Of a stretch of 64,000 nt of DNA, positions 33,631 to 43,854 are shown piece by piece (position 1 is the stretch's first letter; every line of letters starts with the position of its first letter). The DNA comes from Rhipidocladum racemiflorum (taxonomy: Eukaryota > Streptophyta > Magnoliopsida > Poales > Poaceae). Where the stretch lies: contig CM070577.1 in NCBI GenBank assembly GCA_036346355.1, forward strand, positions 82,544,509 to 82,608,508, in the 5' to 3' direction. The position numbers and the translations under genes are program-made. The notes under the pieces are model-generated. The model was not told the origin of the DNA. It was given only the letters and a program-made list of their open reading frames with translations, and searched no databases.

Positions 33631-34950
33631 GGAAGCGAGCCCAGTCAGTTGCCTGTGGTATACTGGATGGCGCCACGATGTTACCTTATTTGATTTTCCG
33701 CTGCTATTATTTCTCTTTTAATAAGTTTCGCCTTACGAGGCATACATTTGTAACTTGACCATAAGGTCGAGTAACCGCTTGATTTAGTTATTTAAATAAA
33801 GTACTTTGATAATATCGATTGGTATGATTGTGATATTTACCAATGTTAAGACTGTGTGCACTAGCGCGTTCCTGGACTAGTGTTGAATACACAGAGGGTC
33901 CGGATTTGCAAATTCGGGGTCCCGACATCACCCTAGTTGTGAATTATTAGTTGGACATTACAAAATTGCCAACATGGGTAGTTAGACCGATGTAGTATGC
34001 TTAGCCTTGCCACGTGAAATGCTATGGACAATCAAATGCTAATATTGACTTAATGAGATATTGAACCTATTTTGAAGAAGTATCATGTGTTGTGATTGTC
34101 GATGGCACGTGGTGCATGGTAATCAACTGGGGTTTGATAAATAGTTTTCGACCGGGGTATGTGGCAAGAATGATCAGGTGGGCCAGTTGTGGCACCGGGA
34201 GCGTTGATTTGGTTCTTCGGGTAGTCTTGCCCTGGTCACCCTAAGGACTTAACCTTGCAAGCCTTTGAACTGAGTCAAGCGTGCAACCACATGTCTGTAA
34301 TGGGACGGACCTAGTTGATTAAGTTGCTAATAACGTACCTGTGGGACCTTGGGGTATCAACTATACCTTTTGTGTAGTTGTACGGGGGAGCGTACCGGGG
34401 CTACGGCCAGGTACGCATCTAACGGTGGATTGGCCTAAACTTCGCCTTCGCTAAGGGAAGGATTAGTGCGCAAACACCGGGGAGGACCACTTGTGTTGTT
34501 AGAAGTTTCTGAAAGACTTTGTTACGGACACTCGCCTTTGTGGTGTTTGGCTGTATCTTGTGGGTAAAGTGCATAACCTCTGCAGAGTGTAAAATCTATT
34601 CGAATAGCCGTGTCCGCGGTATTGGACATCGCTCGGGAATTACAGTCAAGGGTTAGACTTTCTTGAAATTAACTTGGACTTAAAAGGTTTGGTTTGGTTT
34701 AATAATGATGTTGATGGAAATGTGGAGTAGGATTGGGAAAGATGTTTGTTAAATTCCTGGAAAAGTTATTGATCTTGTACTTGTTTCTACTGCTTTCGAA
34801 TCTATTTATGATACTTGTCAAATGCTGTTTACCGCAATTATACCTTGAGCTATTCCTTCGTACTAAGCCATGCATGTAGTATATTAGCCTGCATTCTGTG
34901 CATGACTTGCTGAGTACCAAGTACTCACCCTTGCCACAAAACAACACCAA

Positions 34951-35009
34951 TTGAAGAAGAGGCGACGCTAGCTTTGGAGGAGGAGCTCCAAGAGGAACCG
35001 TCTAACTAG
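34951..35009 (+). CDS. LTR-encoded conserved small frame, exon 2 (middle LTR copy)
   Basis: It reads IEEEATLALEEELQEEPSN and then TAG at 35007-35009. The upstream dinucleotide is AA instead of AG (ACCAA at 34946-34950), so the proposed 3' splice site is lost in this copy although the frame is kept. The hairpin upstream (34911-34927) is intact. Confidence 0.5.
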
Positions 35010-35299
35010 GGAGCGAGCCCAGTCAGTTGCCTGTGGTATACTGGATGGCGCCACGAAGTTACCTTATTTTCCGCTGCTATTATTTCTCTTTTAATAAGTT
35101 TCGCCCTGCGAGGCGTATATTTGTAACTTGACCTTAAGGTTGAGCAACCCCGTTTGATTAACTACCTTAAGTACTTTATTATTTCGTTGAGTATGATTGT
35201 GATATTTACCAATGTTGAGACTGTGTGCACTAGCGTGTTCCTGGACTAGTGCTGAATACACAAAGGGTCCGGATTTGCAAATTCGGGTCCCGACAGAGG

Positions 35300-35312
35300 T
35301 GGTATCAGAGCC
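35300..35312 (+). promoter_or_regulatory. Primer binding site of element B
   Basis: TGGTATCAGAGCC follows the middle LTR by four bases, in the same arrangement as in element A. The downstream leader matches A for about 90 bp and then jumps (about 35404) to sequence that in A lies roughly 0.9 kb further on. Confidence 0.93.
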
Positions 35313-35718
35313 AGACTGACTGTAGGCTCACCCATAGCTAGATTGGTCGTAGTGAGGATAAAACCTATTTTTCTAAAGATAAAATTTGTCAAGATAAAAT
35401 TTGCCTATGCCGCCGCACCCGCCCCAAGGAGGCAGTGGAGGTTTTCTTGTCGAGTGAGCATAGGTTTTGCAGTTGAGACTCCTTCGTCGAGTCGCATTAT
35501 AGATAAAGAGTTACCTTAGAGGCGTTGGATTTTTCATTGCTTGCTGAGTGTGCAGTATGTGTTGCAAGGCCCTTAGGCATTGTGAGCAACCATACCAAGT
35601 TATTATTACTAAATAATAAAGTTGGATTTTTGAGTTACACCTTTTCCCCGCATAAGTTTCCCTACTACTTGTCTATTCTTGTTCCCTCTCATCTCTGAAA
35701 CCTTGGAGCAATCGACAG

Positions 35719-36930
35719 ATGGTGAACACCCGCGGAAACCTTGGAGGCAATGGAAGTGGTTCTCGCCCAGCTGGGAACCCCAATGAAGGAGCACCCGCAC
35801 CCCAGCCAGCACCGCCAGTTGACATGCAGAATTTTGGAGCTTTTCTCGCTGCACAGACCCAGTTGATGCACACCATGATGCAGCAGATTATTACCCACGC
35901 CACTGCTAATCAGAATAATCAAGCCAATCAGGGACAACGCCAGAACTCAAGACTGTCAGAGTTCATGAGGACTCATCCGCCCAATTTCTCTGGGAATGCC
36001 AATCCGTTGGAAGCCGATGATTGGTTAAGGTCAATCGAAAGGAAGCTACACATTGCCCAATGCATGGGAAATGAGAAGGTACTCTACGCTTCTCATCAGT
36101 TGGAAGGGACCGCCACAGAATGGTGGGAGAACTTCTGCGCCACGCGGGAGAATCCTCAGGACATCACTTGGGAGGAGTTTATAGCCGCATTTCGTCAGTA
36201 TCACGTGCCGGAAGGAATTATGGACCTCAAGAAGGAAGAGTTCAGAGCACTGAAGCAAGGTAATCAGCCGGTGGCCGAATACCTGAATAAGTTCACACAG
36301 CTTGCACGCTACGCACCTGAAGACGTAGCGACAGATAAGGCTAGACAGTCTCGCTTCATGAAGGGACTTAACTCAGGACTGCAGGTGGGACTGATCACCC
36401 ACACCTTTCCAGATTTCCAGGAGCTTGTGAACAAGGCGCTCATTCTTGAAGATAAGCGCAAGGAACTGGATGAGAACCGGAAGCGAAGGATGCAACAGCA
36501 AGGATCGTGTCAGGGAGCGCAGCAACGCTTAAGGGTTGCGCCAAATCAGTTTTTCAGATTCCAGCCGCAGAATGCAACAAGGACACCATCACCAGCATCG
36601 AGACCTGTAAATCAGAACTATCAGACCCCAGCTCCAGCCAGAAACGCCGCTTCAGGCAGTCAACAGGGGACAGTGAGACGCTGCTACACATGCAACGAGC
36701 CAGGGCACTTCTCCAACAGTTGCCCTAAGAAGACAGCAGGAGTGACCCCAGTCCGCTTCAATCTGGGATCCACACCAGCCAGGACGCCTGCACTCGGAGC
36801 AAATCGCGGAGCAGCACAGCCAGGAGCCACGCCCCAAACCGTGGTGAGAGGTCGAGTCAACCATGTCACCGCAGAGGCACTACAGAATGCCACAGACGTC
36901 GTGCTGGGTAAGTTACTTGTCAACTCAAGC
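35719..36930 (+). pseudogene. Element B gag
   Basis: This is a nearly complete Gag of about 400 residues starting MVNTRGNLGGNGSGSRPAGN. It has the capsid domain (ADDWLRSIERKLHIAQCMGN to APEDVATDKARQSRFM) and one CCHC knuckle, CYTCNEPGHFSNSC (about 36685). No stop interrupts it up to VVLGKLLVNS. A small indel near 36928 then throws the frame before the protease active site, so Gag might be made but not the Gag-Pol fusion. Confidence 0.9.
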
Positions 36931-39900
36931 ACTGCACGCTTTGTTCGATTCTGGAGCTTCGCATTCATTTGTTTCTCAAGGCTTTGCTACTAAAAATGAT
37001 TTGGAGATTGCAAGACTCAAATGCATGCTTTTAGTTCAAACCCCTGGTTCCGAACTCCGAACAAAAGTAGGATGTTCTGGGGGTGAGAATATTAATAGAT
37101 GAGGTAGAATTCCCAACGAATCTTAGTCTGTTGGAAACCCAGACCCTAGATGTCATTTTGGGAATGGATTGGTTATCCAAGCACAAACCTGTATTGGATT
37201 GTGGGCTAAGGATTATATCAGTTGAGAGCCCATGCGGAAGGAAAGTGGAATTTCAAGCCACCGCCGTTAGAGATGGACAGTTGATGGTTAACAGTGCGAA
37301 GGCGATCAGCCTAGAAGATGTCTCAGTAGTGAATGAGTATCCAGATGGTTTTCCTGAAGATTTACCTGGTATGCCGCCAAACAGAGACATAGAGTTTGTG
37401 ATAGAGCTTGTACCTGGTACAACGCCGATAGCAAAGAGAATCGGATGTCCACCGAAGAATTGGTAGAGATGAAGAAGCAGCTTGAAGAACTGATGGAGAA
37501 AGGATTCATCAAACCGAGTTCGTCGCCGTGGGGAGCGCCAGTTCTGTTCGTCAAGAAGGACGGGAGTTTCAGGATGTGCATTGACTACCGTGCACTCAAT
37601 GAAGTCACTGTGAAGAATAAATACCCGCTACCCAGGATCGATGATCTGTTTGATCAGCTAAGAGGAGCCGGAGTTTTCTCCAAGATTGACCTGAGATCGG
37701 GATACCACCAACTGAAGATCCGATCAGAGGATATTCCGAAGACCGCATTCTCGTCAAGATATGGACATTATGAGTTTACAGTTATGTCATTCGGTTTGAC
37801 GAATGCGCTAGGCCTATTTCATGAATATGATGAATAAGGTGTTCATGGAGTATTTGGACAAGTTTGTGGTTGTGTTCATAGATGATATCTTAGTCTACTC
37901 CAAGACAGAGGAGGAACATGCAGAGCACTTGAGGCGAGTTTTGGAAAAGCTGAGGGAACGCAACTCTTCGCCAAATTCAGCAAGTGTGATTTTTGGAAGG
38001 ACAAGGTGGAATTCCTTGGACATGTAATGGCCGCAAAAGGAGTTGCCGTAGATCCAAGCGAGGTAGAAGCTTTGTTACATTGGGAGCAGCCAAAGACTGT
38101 GACCCAGATCCGGAGTTTTCTTGGTATGGCAGGTTACTACCGCCGCTTCATTGAAGGCTTTTCGACAATTGCGAGACCTCTTACGCAATTGTTGAAAAAG
38201 GAGAAGAAGTTTGCATGGACGCCGGAATGCGAAAAAGGTTTTCAAGAGCTTAATAGGCGACTGACATCAGCACCGGTGTTAGTTCTACCGGATGTTAATC
38301 AAAGCTTTGATATTTATTGTGATGCATCGCGTCAAGGACTTGGATGTGTGCTGATACAGAACAGAAAGGTCGTCGCTTATGCATCAAGGCAGTTGAGGCC
38401 GCATGAGGAGAATTATCCGACGCATGACCTAGAGTTAGCTGCCGTAGTGCATGCTTTGAAGTTGTGGCGTCATTATTTGATTGGAAACAGATGTGAAGTA
38501 TACACAGACCATAAGAGTCTTAAGTACATCTTCACCCAATCAGACTTGAACATGAGGCAGAGGAGATGGTTAGAGTTGATCAAGGATTACAATGTAAGAA
38601 TCCATTACCATCCCGGAAAGGCCAACGTGGTGGCCGATGCCTTGAGTAGGAAAAGCCATGCCGTAAACATGTTGATAGCCGCAAGTTCGGACGGGCTATG
38701 CAAGGATTTTCAGAGAATGCAAATTGAAATGGTGCCAGAAGGATTCTTGGCCGCTTTAGAAGTGAAGCCTACCCTGGAGGATCAGATCCGAGAAGGACAG
38801 AAGGATGATGACAAGATCCGCAGGATTAAATCCAAGATGGATGAAGGCAAGGCAAAAGACTTCAAGCTGGATGAGCAAGGCACGTTATGGATGGAGGATC
38901 GAATCTGTGTGCCGAACGAGAAGGAACCGAAGCAGTTGATCCTAGAAGAAGCCCATGACTCCAAGTATTCAATTCATCCGGGAAGTGCCAAGATGTACCA
39001 GGATTTGAAGGAAAGATTCTGGTGGCCAAGTATGAAGCGTGAAGTTGCCGAGCATGTCGCGCTGTGCGACATATGTCAGAGAGTCAAGGCAATGCATCAG
39101 AGACCGGCAGTGTTGGTACAGCCGTTGAAGATACCTGAGTGGAAGTGGGAAGAAATCGGAATGGACTTTATTACCGGTTTACCCAAGACTCAAGGAGGAT
39201 ATGACTCCATATGGGTTATAGTAGACCGCTTGACTAAGGTCGCCAATTTTATCCCAGTAAAGACCACTTACTCGGGAGATAAGTTAGCAGAATTGTATAT
39301 GACCAGGATCGTCTGTTTGCACGGAGTGCCGAAGAAGATTGTATCGGACAGAGGTACCCAATTTACCTCGAGATTCTGGAATAAGCTGCATGACTCCATG
39401 GGAACCCGTCTTAACTTCAGTACAGCTTATCATCCGCAGACGGATGGACAGACCAAAAGAGTTAATAAGATATTGGAGGATATGTTAAGAGTGTATGCAT
39501 TGGCTTATGCTACCTCTTGGGATAAAAGTCTGTCGTATGCTGAGTTCAGCTACAACAATAGCTATCAAGCAAGTTTGCAAATGTCACCATTTGAGGCACT
39601 ATACGGTCGACCCTGTCGAACACCGTTGAACTGGAATGAGACAGGTGAACGCCGTGTTTTTGGGCCAGACATACTTCAAGAAGCTGAAGAGCAGATTGCC
39701 ATGATCCGGGAAAGACTGAAGATAGCACAGTAAAGACAGAAAAGCTACGCCGATAACCGTCGACGAGACCTGAGCTTTGAACTAGAGGATTTCGTGTATC
39801 TCAGAGTCACACCACTCAGGGGAGTTAAGAGATTCCATGCCAAAGGGAAGCTCGCACCGCGATATGTCGGACCATTTAAGATTTTAATCTGCAGAGGCGA

Positions 39901-40201
39901 AGTTGCTTATCAGTTGGAGTTACCACAGTCGTTGGCAGGAGTACATGACGTGTTCCACGTGTCCCAGCTGAAGAAGTGTCTTCGAGTACCAGATGAGCAG
40001 ACACCGCTATAGTCAATTGAGCTGCAAGAGGATTTGACTTACAAGGAACACCCCGTCAAGATTCTGGACACCATGGATCGAGAGACAAGAAACAAGTCAA
40101 CCCATTTCTGCAGAGTGCAATGGAGCAATCATGCAGAGAGTGAAGCAACTTGGGAGCGCGAGGAGGATTTGAGGAAAGAGTCCCCGAACCTATTCCTTAG
40201 T
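36931..40201 (+). pseudogene. Element B pol: protease, RT, RNase H, integrase, chromodomain-like tail
   Basis: The protease keeps LFDSGASHSFVSQ and LDVILGMDWLSKHK, split by a shift at about 37080. RT runs from LMEKGFIKPSSSPWG to VMSFGLTNAL, breaks at about 37810, and then has FVVVFIDDILVYSK. A further shift at about 37960 precedes a long open stretch (38006-39733) with the RNase H motifs and integrase HHCC and catalytic core. In integrase the third catalytic residue is changed: PQTDGQTKRVNK has Lys where element A has Glu (39455-39457). Stops at 39731 and 40010 cut the C-terminal GPF and chromodomain-like parts. Confidence 0.92.
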
Positions 40202-40232
40202 TAGCCCTGAATCTCAGGGACGAGATTCTATT

Positions 40233-40244
40233 AAGGGGGGGAGG
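40233..40244 (+). promoter_or_regulatory. Polypurine tract of element B
   Basis: AAGGGGGGGAGG lies two bases before the 3' LTR and matches the tract of element A at 28155. Confidence 0.88.
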
Positions 40245-42229
40245 TTTTTAACACCCCAATTTTTTTTGCTTTTCATGAATTTAAATGTGATTTGGCACTT
40301 TTGTGAATTTTTGGAATTTTCTCGAATTTATTTGGATTTATTTGAATTTATTCCCTTTTGAAATAATTAAAGAATTTGAAGTTGCAAATAAAATTTTGTT
40401 GGAAATATTTTATTTGAGTCCCAAATACCCTAAAATATTTTCTAGAATTTTTCTGTAATTTTTCTTAGTATTTTGCTATCTTTAATGAATTAAATGAATT
40501 TCTGGCAATTAATTTGATTAATTTAATCGCTGGAAAACCTAGTCGGTTTCACTGTTTATCCGACCGGACCCGAGTCCGAGTCAGACTCGAGTTCGACCCG
40601 GACCCGACCGCGCCAGCCGTTCCGGTTGAACCCAGTCACCGAACCCTAACCCTCTCGACCGTCCGATCAAGATCGAACGGCCGAGATTCAGCAACGTCGC
40701 CGAACCTGGGTCCGAACGAGCCAGCCAGGTCGCCCGAGTTGGACCCGAGCCCAAACCCCCGTGCCGTTGGATCGAGATCCAACGGTCCACGTTGAGCCAC
40801 GTCACCAAATCCGAAAGGGATTCGGATTCCGCCGCCGCAGCCGTGTGGGCCTCGGTTTCCGCGATTTTCACGGACGCCGAGGGGCCTATTTAATGCGCCG
40901 CCGCCGCCACCATGCTCTCCGTTTCCTTGCGCACCTGTAGCCCTAGCTCGCCGAGATCAAGCCGCCGTGGTTGCGCCGCAATCGCTCGCCGTAGTTGCGC
41001 TAGGGTTCCGCCGCGGTTAAACGTCGTTTCCACCGCCGTTGAGCCCAGATCCGGAACTGTTGCGTCAAGCCGCGTCCGAGGCGATATCTCACTTCGCCGG
41101 AGGGGCCCCGCAACACCGTTGCCGTGGTCGTCGTTCTCGTCTCCGGTGAGCCAGCTCCGCCGCAAGCCATCGCCGTCGTTCGAGCTTCACCAATCGTCCG
41201 ATCAAGATCCAAGGGCCCAGATTCGTCCACGTCATCCCCGGTAAAGTCTCACGTGTTAATCTCTAGATCTATTTCCAGCCGTTGGATCTAGATCCAACGG
41301 TTTAGATCGTGCCACGTAGCCAAAACCACACCGTGCTAGGATAGATCTCAGCCGTTAGATCTAGATCGTACGGCTAGCTTTAACCCACGTTTTAGCGTTA
41401 GATTAGATCTTGACCGTCCGATCAAGATCGAACGGTCCAGATCAGCCGAGCGGTTTCCAACGCGTGAAACCAGATCCGATCTGGGCCGTTGATTTTCAAA
41501 TCAACGGCCGAGATCTAGCCACGTGGGCGGTAGTCTGACCGCTGCGGTCAGCGCGGTCGCCGCCCGGTCACCGCTGACGTCACGCGTGACGTCAGCGTGT
41601 GGCCCGCGTGTCAGCAGGACAGCCAACCGCACCATGACGTCACCGCTGACGTCACGGTGGGGCCCGCGTGTCAACCGTCCTCGGCCGAGCCATGCTGACG
41701 TCAACGCTGACGTCAGTATGGGTCCCGCGTGTCAGTGACACGTGCGCCGTGGGCCGAGACCACGGTGGACCGAGCCGCGCCGTGCGCCGGGTCCATGGAC
41801 CCAAGGCGACGTGGCGGCTCCTGATTGGTTCACGTGTCATGCTGACGCAATAAATCTTTTTCCGAAAAAGAAATTATTTATTTAATTCGGTTTATTGATT
41901 TAAATTTAGATTCAAACTTCAAACGCTTATAACTTTTGCATTTTAACACCGATTTGAGTGATTCAAATTTCTAAATTTGTATAAAATTGAGATCTACCTA
42001 ATGATGAATTTTATTTAATTTTTGGACCAAAGTTTTTCTCTGTAATTTTATTTAATTGATTATTTAAACTTTAAACGCTTGTAACTTTTGCGTTTTAAAT
42101 CCGAATTTGACGATTCCAGTTTCTAAAAATTCATAAAAATGTACTATATATGTTTATGGACTTTATTTGGATGTTTGGACACTTTTTGTCTACTGTTTAT
42201 TTATTTATTGCTATTTGCACGCTTTACGA

Positions 42230-42314
42230 GTAGACGTTGAAGTGCCCGAAGGATTCGAAGGTGAAGTGCTGACCCAGGAGGCAGCTCAGGACCAAGAGCA
42301 AGTGCTTTTTGAAG
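42230..42314 (+). CDS. LTR-encoded conserved small frame, exon 1 (element B 3' LTR copy)
   Basis: It reads VDVEVPEGFEGEVLTQEAAQ and then DQEQVLFE, ending at GAAG|GCAAGT. Compared with the middle-LTR copy, nine codons differ silently and two replace a residue. An in-frame ATG lies at 42167, followed by a hydrophobic run (LFIYCYLHAL). Confidence 0.6.
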
Positions 42315-43505
42315 GCAAGTTATGCTTTGACCATATTGATCCTATTTTTGAAATCAATTTGATTTAAATTATTGCATGCTAATTTAAATTAGAAAATGCT
42401 TTACTTAATTATGGGAAATTAGAGAAATGCCAAATTGCTGTATGACACCTTGGTTAATTAAATATGTGCCATGACCCCTTGTCACCCTAGTTGTGAGTTA
42501 TTAGTTGGACCTTACTAAATTGCCAACATGGGTAGTTAGACCGATGTAGTATGCTTAGCCTTGCCATGTGAAATGCTTTGGACAATCAAATGCTAATATT
42601 GACTTAATGAGATATTGAACCTATTTTGAAGAAGTATCATGTGTTGTGATTGTCGATGGCATGTGGTGCATGGTAATCAACTGGGGTTTGATAAATAGTT
42701 TTCGACCGGGGTATGTGGCAAGAATGATCAGGTGGGCCGGGCCAGGCACCGGAGCGTTGGTTTGGTTCTTCGGGTAGTCTTGCCCTGGTCACCCTAAGGA
42801 CTTAACCTTGCAAGCCTTTGAACTGAGTCAAACGTGCAACCACATGTCTGTAATGGGACGGACCTAGTTGATTAAGTTGCTAATAACGTACCTGTGGAAC
42901 CTCGGGGTGTCAACTATACCTTTTGTGTAGTTGTACGGAGGAGCGTACCGGGGCTGCGGCCAGGTACCTATCTAACGGTGGATTGGCCTAAACTTCGCCT
43001 TCGCTAAGGGAAGGGTTAGTGCGCAAACACCGGGGAGGACCACTTGTGCGGTTAGAAGTTTCTGAAAGACTTTGTTACGGACACTCGCCTTTGTGGTGTT
43101 TGGCTGTATCTTGTGGGTAAAGTGCATAACCTCTGCAGAGTGTAAAAATCTATTCGAATAGCCGTGTCCGCGGTATTGGACATCGCTCGGGAATTATAGT
43201 CAAGGGTTAGACTTTCTTGGAAATAACTTGGACTTAAAAGGTTTGGTTTGGATTAATAATGATGTTGATGGAAATGTGGAGTAGGAATGGGAAAGATGAT
43301 TATTTAAATTCCTGGAAAAGTTATTGATCTTATACTTGTTTCTACTGCTTTCGAATCTACTTATGATACTTGTCAAATGTTGTTTACTGCAATTATACCT
43401 TGAGCTATTCCTTTGTGTTAAGCCATGCATGTAGTATATTAGCTTGCATTCTGTGCATGACTTGCTGAGTACCAAGTACTCATCCTTGCCTCAATACAAC
43501 ACCAG

Positions 43506-43564
43506 TTGAAGTAGAGTCTACGCCAGCTTTGGAGGAGGAGCTCCAAGAGGAACCGTCTAACTAG
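43506..43564 (+). CDS. LTR-encoded conserved small frame, exon 2 (element B 3' LTR copy)
   Basis: After ACACCAG the frame reads VEVESTPALEEELQEEPSN and then TAG at 43562-43564. Hairpin, acceptor AG and reading phase are all kept in this copy. Together with 42230-42314 it is the most complete version in the window. Confidence 0.6.
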
Positions 43565-43854
43565 GGAGCGAGCCCAGTCAGTTGCATGTGGTATACTGGA
43601 TGGCGCCACGAAGTTATCTAATTTTCCGCTGCTGTTATTTCTCTTTTAATAAGTTTCGCCCTGCGAGGCGTATATTTGTAACTTGACCTTAAGGTTGAGC
43701 AACCTGCTTGGTTAACTAATTAAAGTACTTTATTATTTCGTTGAGTATGATTGTGATATTTACCAATGTTGAGACTGTGTGCACTAGCGTGTTCCTGAAC
43801 TAGTGCTGAATACACAGAGGGTCCGGATTTGCAAATTCGGGTCCCGACACCAGG

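Larger units (their letters stand above)
30436..33927 (+). mobile_element. Complete solo LTR inserted in the middle LTR, TSD TCACC
   Basis: It runs from TGTAACACCCC (30436) to GGTCCCGACA (33927), flanked by TCACC at 30431-30435 and 33928-33932. It is 3.49 kb with no internal domain. It follows the A/B LTR layout throughout but is clearly diverged, for example CTATTTAAAGC at the promoter near 31050 and a different GC-rich leader, so it represents a sister subfamily. It was left by recombination between the LTRs of a full element. Confidence 0.93.
28168..35295 (+). mobile_element. Middle LTR: 3' LTR of element A joined to the 5' LTR end of element B
   Basis: It starts TGTAACACCCC after A's polypurine tract and ends GGGTCCCGACA four bases before B's primer binding site. 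It is therefore the 3' LTR of one element and the 5' LTR of the next. Without the solo LTR nested at 30436-33927 it is about 3.63 kb. It carries a promoter-like CCTATTTAAT at about 28813, palindromes, TGACGTCA boxes, LTR exon 1 (30180-30264), hairpin 34911-34927 and exon 2 (34951-35009). The arrangement is best explained by recombination between two LTRs. Confidence 0.85.
10050..43849 (+). mobile_element. Element B: chromovirus with nested insertions, TSD CCAGG
   Basis: This block starts TGTAACACCCC at 10050 and ends GGGTCCCGACA at 43849. It is flanked by CCAGG at 10045-10049 and 43850-43854, and it interrupts the Tat RNase H. The original element is B: 5' LTR start 10050-11427, internal region 35296-40246, 3' LTR 40247-43849. 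Element A lies inside B's 5' LTR, C inside A's 5' LTR, and a solo LTR inside the middle LTR. The gag with a CCHC knuckle, the GPF motif after integrase and a chromodomain-like tail place A and B in the long-LTR Tekay/Del group of chromoviruses. Confidence 0.88.
40247..43849 (+). mobile_element. 3' LTR of element B
   Basis: This is a full 3.6 kb LTR. The first bases read TTTAACACCCC, so the second base of the usual TG end is changed to T. It ends GGGTCCCGACA next to the CCAGG duplication. It carries palindromes at 40764-40785, 41279-41300, 41352-41373, 41412-41437 and 41484-41509, a promoter-like CCTATTTAATG at about 40886, TGACGTCA boxes at 41575-41720, LTR exon 1 (42230-42314), the hairpin (43466-43482) and exon 2 (43506-43564). 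Confidence 0.92.
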
